Origin: Dehalococcoidia bacterium | GTDB taxonomy: Bacteria > Chloroflexota > Dehalococcoidia > SHYD01 | NCBI GenBank assembly: GCA_009692945.1 | Contig: SHYD01000012.1 | Location: forward strand, 1-45,577 | DNA length: 45,577 nt | Direction of reading: 5' to 3' | In this document: positions 40,059-45,577 of the stretch, piece after piece | Layout: each line of letters starts with the position of its first letter | How positions within the stretch are numbered: position 1 is the first letter of the stretch | Program-made: the position numbers and the translations under genes | The notes under the pieces: generated by a model | Databases searched by the model: none | Seen by the model: the letters and a program-made list of their open reading frames with translations, nothing else | Told to the model about the DNA's origin: nothing

Positions 40059-40294
40059 CCGGGAAGCGGAGCGGGTGTACTCCGGAACGGGGAGTGCACG
40101 AGAGGCGCAGCCCCTCTGGGTTTATGAGTTTTTGGCGTTCCGGGGTGGTTTTGGCCGCAAGCCAGGCACGAAATGGGGGCGATTTCGGCTCGATCCAGCA
40201 AAAATTAGCAAACTCTCTGCCGGGGCGTGGGGTGTCCCCACAAACAATAGAACTGGGTGGGGGGTGGGAAGTATTACCACCCGTCTTTAGCCGG
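40055..40294. mobile_element. Element E9 with related core, interrupted by a small insert
   Basis: A 224-bp segment (40063-40286) is flanked by 8-bp repeats TTAGCCGG. Its core matches the second core of E5: GGGGAGTGCA, a first hairpin arm, then CTGCCGGGG, GTGGGG-TGT-CCCCAC and a G-rich tail ending GGGAAGTA. Between the hairpin arms about 97 bp (roughly 40118-40214) is extra, bordered by CTCT on both sides and with weak inverted ends (GTTTATGAGTTTTT, GTTTGCTAATTTTT). The outer ends differ from the GTA type. It fills the gap between E2 and the acyl-CoA dehydrogenase gene. Confidence 0.65.
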
Positions 40295-40340
40295 CTCGGG
40301 AAACCTTTCCTTTAGACCACCAACAACCAAGGACGAAACC

Positions 40341-41492
40341 ATGTACGGACTGACCGAAGAAGAACTGATGCTCCAGGCCGCGTTGCGAGACTTCGCCCGC
40401 CACGAGATCGCGCCCCGGGCGGCCCACATCGATGAGACCGAGGAGTTCCCCTGGGACATCCTCAAGAAGATGGCCCAATTGGGCTGGATGGGCATCATTG
40501 TCCCCCGAGAGTACGGTGGCGCCGGCAGCAGCGCCCTCGCCTACTCAATGACCGTGGAGGAAACCGCGCGGGCCAGCGCGGCCGTCTCGCTGATCCTGGC
40601 GGCCCACGCCACCCTGGCCTGCTGGCCCATCATGACCTTCGGGACCGAGGCACAAAAGCAACGTTATTTGCCGCCCCTTGCAAAGGGCGAGGTGTTGGGC
40701 GCTTACTCGCTCACCGAACCAAACTCCGGCAGCGACGCCGCAGCCATGGAGACGAGGGCGGTGCGGGACGGCGACGATTATGTGCTGAACGGACGGAAGG
40801 CGTTTGTGACCAACGGCGACGTGGCGGGCACCATCGTCCTTTTCGCCTCGACCGATCGGGAACAGCGGGCACGCGGCATCACCGCGTTCATCCTCGAAAA
40901 GAGCATGGCCGGGCTCACCCACGGCATCCCGCTGCGCAAGATGGGGATGCACGGCTCCTCCACCGCCGAACTGGTGCTGGAGGATGTGCGGGTGCCGGTC
41001 ACCAACCGCCTGGGCGAGGAAGGGCAGGGCTTCCGCATCGCCATGCAGGTGCTCGACGTCGGCCGCATCGGCATCGCGTCCCAGGCCCTGGGCATCGCCC
41101 AGGCCGCGTTGGACGCCGCCCTCGAGTACGCAGCGCATCGGGAGCAGTTCGGCAAGCCCATCGCCGATTTCCAGGCCGTGGCCTGGATGCTGGCCGACAT
41201 GCAGGTCCGGATCCACGCCTCAAGGCTGATGACCTACACCGCCGCCCGGGTCAAGGATGCCGGGCAGCCGTTGGGCATGGCGGCATCCAGCGCCAAGCTG
41301 TTCGCCTCGGAAACCGCGGTGTTCTGCTCCAGCAAGGCGGTCCAGATCCACGGCGGCTACGGCTACATCAAAGACTTCCCGGTGGAGCGGCTGTACCGGG
41401 ACGCGAAGATCACCGAGATATACGAGGGCACCTCGGAGATCCAGCGGCTGGTCATCTCCCGAGAACTCCTGCGCTCAGTGCGTGGGAAATAG
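40341..41492 (+). CDS. Acyl-CoA dehydrogenase
   Basis: The ATG at 40341 with AAGGA upstream gives 383 residues; the in-frame extension to 40257 lies in element E9. This FAD enzyme oxidises acyl-CoA to the 2-enoyl-CoA. Motifs are [16 protein letters not shown] (flavin-binding), GNxx-type loop replaced by [42 protein letters not shown] and the catalytic Glu in YEGTSEIQ. It resembles short-chain or butyryl-CoA dehydrogenases in length and motifs; the substrate is not fixed by sequence. It lies 20 bp before the mutase gene. Confidence 0.93.
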   Translation: MYGLTEEELMLQAALRDFARHEIAPRAAHIDETEEFPWDILKKMAQLGWMGIIVPREYGGAGSSALAYSMTVEETARASAAVSLILAAHATLACWPIMTFGTEAQKQRYLPPLAKGEVLGAYSLTEPNSGSDAAAMETRAVRDGDDYVLNGRKAFVTNGDVAGTIVLFASTDREQRARGITAFILEKSMAGLTHGIPLRKMGMHGSSTAELVLEDVRVPVTNRLGEEGQGFRIAMQVLDVGRIGIASQALGIAQAALDAALEYAAHREQFGKPIADFQAVAWMLADMQVRIHASRLMTYTAARVKDAGQPLGMAASSAKLFASETAVFCSSKAVQIHGGYGYIKDFPVERLYRDAKITEIYEGTSEIQRLVISRELLRSVRGK

Positions 41493-41512
41493 CCGAGTAC
41501 GAAGGAGACCCT

Positions 41513-43177
41513 ATGTATAACGCCCCCGAAGTTGACGCCATCAAGAAGCGGTTGACCCGCTGGAACGAGAACGGGGCAAAGGCGCCGGAACGCCGCGGCC
41601 GCTTCGAGAACACCTCCGGCATCGAGGTGGAGCGCCTCTACACCCCCGCCGACGTGGAGCACCAAGACTACGGCCGGGACATCGGGCTGCCCGGCGAGTA
41701 TCCGTTCACCCGCGGCATCCACCCCACCGGCTATCGCACCCGCGTTTGGACCATGCGCATGTTCGCCGGGTTCGGGTCCGCCGAGGAGACCAACGAGCGC
41801 TACAAATTCCTGCTCTCCCACGGCGAGACCGGCCTAAGCTGCGCCTTCGACCTTCCAACCCTGATGGGGGTGGATGCCGACGACCCCATGGCCTTCGGCG
41901 AGTTCGGCAAGGGCGGGGTGTGCGTCTCCTCGCTCTCCGATATGGAACTCCTGTTCCGCGACATCCCCATCGAGGCGATCACCACCTCGATGACGATCAA
42001 TGGGCCCGCCGCCAACATCTGGGCCATGTTCCTGGCGAACGCGCAGAACCGCGGCGTCCCCATCGCCAGCATCGGCGGCACCCTCCAGAACGACATCCTG
42101 AAAGAGTACATCGCCCAGAACGAGTACCTCTACCCGCCGCGTGATGGCGTCCGCCTGGTGGTGGACACCATCGAATACGCCATGAAGCACATGCCGAAAT
42201 GGAACCCGGTGTCCATCAGCGGCTATCACATCCGGGAAGCGGGGGCCACCGCGGCTCAGGAACTCGCTTTCACGTTGGCCGACGGTCTCACCTACGTCGA
42301 GGAATCGATCAAGCGGGGCATGTCGGTGGATGAGTTCGGGCCGCGCCTGAGCTTCTTTTTCAACATCCACAACGACTTCTTCGAAGAGATCGCCAAACTG
42401 CGGGCCGCCCGGCGGATGTGGGCACGCTTCATGAAGGAGCGCTTCGGCGCCACCAACCAGCGGGCTATGTGGATGCGGTTCCATTCCCAGACGGCGGGAG
42501 CGACCCTGACCGCGAAGCAGCCCGAGAACAACGTGACGCGGGTGGCCATCCAGGCGCTGGCCGCGGTCATGGGCGGGACTCAATCGCTCCACACCAACTC
42601 GTTAGATGAGGTGCTGGCCCTGCCCTCGGAGACCGCGGCCCGCATCGCCCTGCGCACCCAGCAGATCATCGCCCACGAAACGGGGATCACCGATACCGTC
42701 GACCCGCTGGGTGGCAGCTATTACATCGAGCGGCTCACCGACGACATCGAGGCCGCTGCCATGGCGTACATCGACAAGATCGATGGCATGGGCGGCGTGG
42801 TGGCGGGCATCGAGAACGGCTACTTCGTGCGGGAAATCGCCGACGCCGCCCGCAGGTACCAGGACGAGATCGACCGCAAGGAACGCATCGTGGTCGGCGT
42901 CAACGACCACCTCGACGAGGGCACGCCGCTGCCGATCCCGATCCTCAAGATGGACCCCCAGGGTGAGCCGACCCATATGGAGCGCCTGGCCCGCATCAAG
43001 CGGGAACGGGACGGCTCGAAAGTCGAGCGTTCGATGGACGCCCTGCGTGACGCAGCCCGGTCCGACCAGAACCTGATGCCATTGCTGCTGGACGCGGTCC
43101 ACGCCCACGCCACTTTGGGTGAGGTGTCCGTAACGCTGCGGGACGCGTTCGGCGGCTACCTCGGGATCCAGATGTAG
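41513..43177 (+). CDS. Acyl-CoA mutase large subunit, isobutyryl-CoA-mutase-like
   Basis: The 554-residue product is the substrate-binding subunit of a B12-dependent acyl-CoA mutase, with no cobalamin domain. Typical stretches are [30 protein letters not shown] and [20 protein letters not shown]. At the three positions that separate the subfamilies it has Phe84 (RMFAGFG), Ala111 (SCAFDLP) and Gln202 (EYIAQNE). From memory, methylmalonyl-CoA mutase has Tyr and Arg at the first and last, 2-hydroxyisobutyryl-CoA mutase Ile, Asp and Gln, and isobutyryl-CoA mutase Phe and Gln. This favours isobutyryl/n-butyryl-CoA exchange, though many such genes are labelled methylmalonyl-CoA mutase. The small subunit is not in the window. 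Confidence 0.9.
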   Translation: MYNAPEVDAIKKRLTRWNENGAKAPERRGRFENTSGIEVERLYTPADVEHQDYGRDIGLPGEYPFTRGIHPTGYRTRVWTMRMFAGFGSAEETNERYKFLLSHGETGLSCAFDLPTLMGVDADDPMAFGEFGKGGVCVSSLSDMELLFRDIPIEAITTSMTINGPAANIWAMFLANAQNRGVPIASIGGTLQNDILKEYIAQNEYLYPPRDGVRLVVDTIEYAMKHMPKWNPVSISGYHIREAGATAAQELAFTLADGLTYVEESIKRGMSVDEFGPRLSFFFNIHNDFFEEIAKLRAARRMWARFMKERFGATNQRAMWMRFHSQTAGATLTAKQPENNVTRVAIQALAAVMGGTQSLHTNSLDEVLALPSETAARIALRTQQIIAHETGITDTVDPLGGSYYIERLTDDIEAAAMAYIDKIDGMGGVVAGIENGYFVREIADAARRYQDEIDRKERIVVGVNDHLDEGTPLPIPILKMDPQGEPTHMERLARIKRERDGSKVERSMDALRDAARSDQNLMPLLLDAVHAHATLGEVSVTLRDAFGGYLGIQM

Positions 43178-43181
43178 TTCG

Positions 43182-44369
43182 ATGGAAACCATCGTCTTTG
43201 CCGGGGCCGCCCGGACACCCCAGGGGAAATTCGGCGGGAAGCTGAGCAGCCTGGCTGCCCCGGAGCTTGCAGCGGCCGCCATCAGAGCCGCGGTCGAGCG
43301 GTCGGGGCTGGCGCCGGAAGACGTCGACTACGTCATCCTCGGCAACGTGCTGAGCGCTGGGCTGGGTCAGGCCCCGGCCAGGCAGGCGGCGCTGCTGGCC
43401 GGCATCCCGCCCACCGCATCGGCCATGCTGGTCAACCAAGTCTGCGCCTCGGGCATGATGGCCATTGCCGTGGCGGCACACATGGTGCAGAGCGGCATGG
43501 CCAAAGTGGTGGTGGCCGGCGGTATGGAGAGCATGAGCCGCGCGCCCCACCTGCTGATGACCATGCGCAATGGGGTGCGCCTCGGCTCGGCCGAACTGGT
43601 CGACTCTCTGGTCTCCGACGGCCTCACCTGCGCCATCGAGCACCAGCACATGGGGGACGCCGCCGAGGCCATTGCCGCGAAACACGGCGTCACCCGTGGG
43701 GAGCAGGACGCCTTCGCCCTCCGCAGCCACCGGCGAGCGCTGGCGGCTGCAGCCGGGGGCGTCTTCACCGGCGAGATCGTGCCGGTCGAGGTGATGGTGG
43801 GGCGCGAACGCATCGTCGTTGCGACCGACGAGGGGCCTCGGGCCGACACCTCCCCCGAGGCGTTGGCGCGGCTCCGTCCCGCCTTTATGGGAGACGGTAC
43901 GGTGACGGCGGGCAATGCCTCCCAGATCAGCGACGGCGCGGCCGCAGTGGTGGTGACCACCGAAAGCACGGCGCGGGAAAAAGGCGCCAAGGTGATGGGC
44001 AGGATGCTGGGCGCCACCTACGCCGGCATCGAACCCAAGTGGCTGTTCGATGCGCCGGTGGGCGCCGCTCAACGGCTGATGGCCGCCACCGGCCTCGGCC
44101 TCGCCGACTTCGACCGCATCGAGGTGAACGAAGCCTACGCGGCCCAAACGGTGGCCAACGGCAAGGTGCTGGGGTGGGATTGGGACCGGGTGAACACCCA
44201 CGGAGGGGCCATCGCTTTAGGCCATCCCATCGGCGCCAGCGGCGCCCGCATCCTGGTGACCCTACTGCACACCCTTCAGGCCGAGGGCCTTCGCCGCGGG
44301 GCGGCGCTCATTTGCCACGGTGGTGGCGGGGCGGCTGCCATGGCTGTGGAGCGCACCCCGCGCCGTTGA
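43182..44369 (+). CDS. Acetyl-CoA acetyltransferase (thiolase)
   Basis: The 395-residue thiolase cleaves acetoacetyl-CoA or another 3-oxoacyl-CoA, or runs in the condensing direction. Catalytic residues are Cys88 ([13 protein letters not shown]), a His near 348 ([17 protein letters not shown]) and Cys378 ([12 protein letters not shown]). The length is that of biosynthetic/degradative acetoacetyl-CoA thiolases. It starts 4 bp after the mutase and overlaps the MFS gene by 4 bp, so the three are translationally linked. Confidence 0.95.
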   Translation: METIVFAGAARTPQGKFGGKLSSLAAPELAAAAIRAAVERSGLAPEDVDYVILGNVLSAGLGQAPARQAALLAGIPPTASAMLVNQVCASGMMAIAVAAHMVQSGMAKVVVAGGMESMSRAPHLLMTMRNGVRLGSAELVDSLVSDGLTCAIEHQHMGDAAEAIAAKHGVTRGEQDAFALRSHRRALAAAAGGVFTGEIVPVEVMVGRERIVVATDEGPRADTSPEALARLRPAFMGDGTVTAGNASQISDGAAAVVVTTESTAREKGAKVMGRMLGATYAGIEPKWLFDAPVGAAQRLMAATGLGLADFDRIEVNEAYAAQTVANGKVLGWDWDRVNTHGGAIALGHPIGASGARILVTLLHTLQAEGLRRGAALICHGGGGAAAMAVERTPRR

Positions 44370-45577
44370 CAACTCTGGCCCAACGCCTGACCGGCGGACG
44401 GTTCTTCTACGGCTGGCTCCTGGTGGGGGTGTGCGGCCTCAGCACCTTCTGGGGCTCCGGCATCACCAGCGACTCCTTTGGCGTGCTGCTGAAGCCCTTC
44501 TCCGACGAACTCGGCATCCATCGCACCGAGGCGGTGCTGGGCATCACCATCGGCGCGATCAGCGGGGGATTCGTTTCTCCCATACTGGGGCCCCTGCTGG
44601 ACCGGCACGGCGCCCGGCTGCCGATGGCCCTCAGTGGAGCGATCGCCGGGCTGGCACTCATCCTGCTTTCTCAGATCAACGCGTACTGGCAATTCCTCCT
44701 GCTGTTCGGCGTCGTTCTCGGCGCGTGCAGGCCGGGGATCCAGATGGTGGCTCCTGGGGTGGTCATAGCCAACTGGTTCGTCCGCAAGCGAGGCAGGGCC
44801 ATCACCTATACCTTTATCGGACAACCCCTGTCCAAAGTGATCCTCGTTCCCATTGTTCAGGCGATTGCGTCGACGGCGGGATGGCGCACCGCATGGCTGA
44901 CCTTGGGGTTCAGCATCTGGCTCACCCAGACCTTGCCCACGTGGATCACCATCCGTCGCCACCCAGAAGACCTGGGGTTGCTGATCGACGGCGGACCTGC
45001 CGCGGGTCCGGTCGACCCGGCCGCCCCAGTCCGCCGCAGCCCGGATGCAGAGGTGAGTTGGACGGTCGTCCAGGCAGTGAAGGACCCCACGCTCTGGCTG
45101 TTGACCTTTGCTTTCTCGTTCACCGGTATTTCGATCTCCAGCATGTTCATCCACATGTTCCCCTACTTCACCGACCAGGGCATACCCGCTGGAGAGGCCG
45201 CCGGCGCCGTTGGGGCGTTCGGGCTCGCCATCGTCATCTCTCGCATTTTTCTGTGGGGCCGGGTGCTGGATGGCCCACCCATTCGATTGGCATTGGTTGT
45301 CTGGGCCATCACCATCACCGGCGCGACCCTCACCATGCTGCTGGTCCACGACACGCCCACCGCCTACTTCGCAGGGATCTGCTTCGGCACGGCCATGGGC
45401 GGGGCGGCTCCCCTGGGCCGCCTGGTGTGGCCCGAGTACTACGGCAGGCGATCAGTTGGCGCCATCTTCGGGGTGGTCGGGACGGTGGAAGCCGTCGCCT
45501 CGGCGGGTGGACCCCTCATAGCCAGCCTGGTGTTCGATCTCACCGGCAGCTACCAGACCGCCCTCCAACTCTACGCG
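44366..45577 (+). CDS. MFS transporter, partial (runs off the window)
   Basis: From TTG at 44366, overlapping the thiolase stop, 404 codons stay open to the window edge. The product has MFS features: GRFFYGWLLVGVCGLSTFWG in helix 1, ISGGFVSPILGPLLDRHGAR (the loop 2-3 motif), repeated hydrophobic helices and WFVRKRGRAITYTFIGQPLS. About eleven helices are visible, so little is missing. It resembles the oxalate/formate-antiporter-like or monocarboxylate branch. Its place at the end of the operon suggests uptake of an organic acid used by the pathway. Confidence 0.88.
   Translation, partial: MTTLAQRLTGGRFFYGWLLVGVCGLSTFWGSGITSDSFGVLLKPFSDELGIHRTEAVLGITIGAISGGFVSPILGPLLDRHGARLPMALSGAIAGLALILLSQINAYWQFLLLFGVVLGACRPGIQMVAPGVVIANWFVRKRGRAITYTFIGQPLSKVILVPIVQAIASTAGWRTAWLTLGFSIWLTQTLPTWITIRRHPEDLGLLIDGGPAAGPVDPAAPVRRSPDAEVSWTVVQAVKDPTLWLLTFAFSFTGISISSMFIHMFPYFTDQGIPAGEAAGAVGAFGLAIVISRIFLWGRVLDGPPIRLALVVWAITITGATLTMLLVHDTPTAYFAGICFGTAMGGAAPLGRLVWPEYYGRRSVGAIFGVVGTVEAVASAGGPLIASLVFDLTGSYQTALQLYA

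Noticed and set aside
7919..40286. Hairpin-rich repeats as a CRISPR array
   Set aside because: Copies are dispersed, variable in sequence, in both orientations and flanked by target duplications; there are no regular spacers or cas genes.
41513..43177. 2-hydroxyisobutyryl-CoA mutase
   Set aside because: That enzyme, as I recall it, has Ile and Asp at the positions that are Phe84 and Ala111 here.

Overview
The window is GC-rich bacterial chromosome with about 40 real genes and no rRNA, tRNA or CRISPR array. The gene set (proline/threonine-rich tails on secreted proteins, a holin-4-like membrane protein, a DUF309 protein, LDH2-type dehydrogenase, MtaB, many acyl-CoA enzymes) suggests a Chloroflexota bacterium, perhaps Dehalococcoidia/SAR202-like. 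This placement is an inference from gene content only.

Layout. 1-224: a possible insertion-sequence scrap. 225-12946, all on the minus strand: housekeeping genes in transcription order topA, aroQ, an ankyrin gene, an Xaa-Pro peptidase, efp, a GNAT acetyltransferase, xseA, an AcuC-like deacetylase, xseB, a PHP phosphoesterase, comEA and comEC. 13268-18885 (minus): an envelope module of a subtilase lipoprotein, an HtrA/Deg protease and a PGRP-type amidase. 19118-22866 (plus): a cyclic-nucleotide-binding domain, a MinD/CpaE-like ATPase with membrane helices (separated by an apparent one-base frameshift), mtaB and an AmaP-like protein. 22873-26181 (minus): ribBA, ribH, a holin-4-like gene and proB. 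26536-36240: an accessory stretch with an orphan solute-binding protein, LDH2 dehydrogenase, HicB-like protein, DUF309 protein, a split CoA-transferase pair, a HigA-like regulator with a tiny leading ORF, a MetE-like enzyme, two tandem SDR paralogues and a wreck of two truncated genes. 36675-45577 (plus): a catabolic operon with 2-oxoacid dehydrogenase E1 alpha, E1 beta and E2, acyl-CoA dehydrogenase, acyl-CoA mutase large subunit, thiolase and an MFS transporter that runs off the window.

The catabolic operon reads as a possible route from valine: 2-oxoisovalerate to isobutyryl-CoA (E1/E2), isobutyryl-CoA to n-butyryl-CoA (the mutase carries isobutyryl-CoA-mutase-like active-site residues), oxidation by the acyl-CoA dehydrogenase, and thiolysis of acetoacetyl-CoA. 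The upstream CoA-transferase pair would handle acetoacetate.

The most notable feature is a family of small non-coding elements. At least eight insertions (about 150-380 bp) sit at 7919, 13052, 15233, 26318, 30395, 34059, 34223 and 36374, with a related one at 40063. Most have ends of the form GTA..(C/G)TGTTCA and are flanked by 8-bp target duplications, several of them perfect. Most carry a conserved two-hairpin core followed by a pyrimidine tract and a G-rich tail. One separates the two CoA-transferase genes and duplicates the start codon of the second; one interrupts the N-terminal coding region of the subtilase and appears to supply its present start codon; two lie in tandem in a site whose empty version survives in a paralogous upstream region. 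GTA ends with 8-bp duplications resemble the IS66 family, but no transposase is present here. A separate 36-bp perfect palindrome sits in frame inside the E2 gene.
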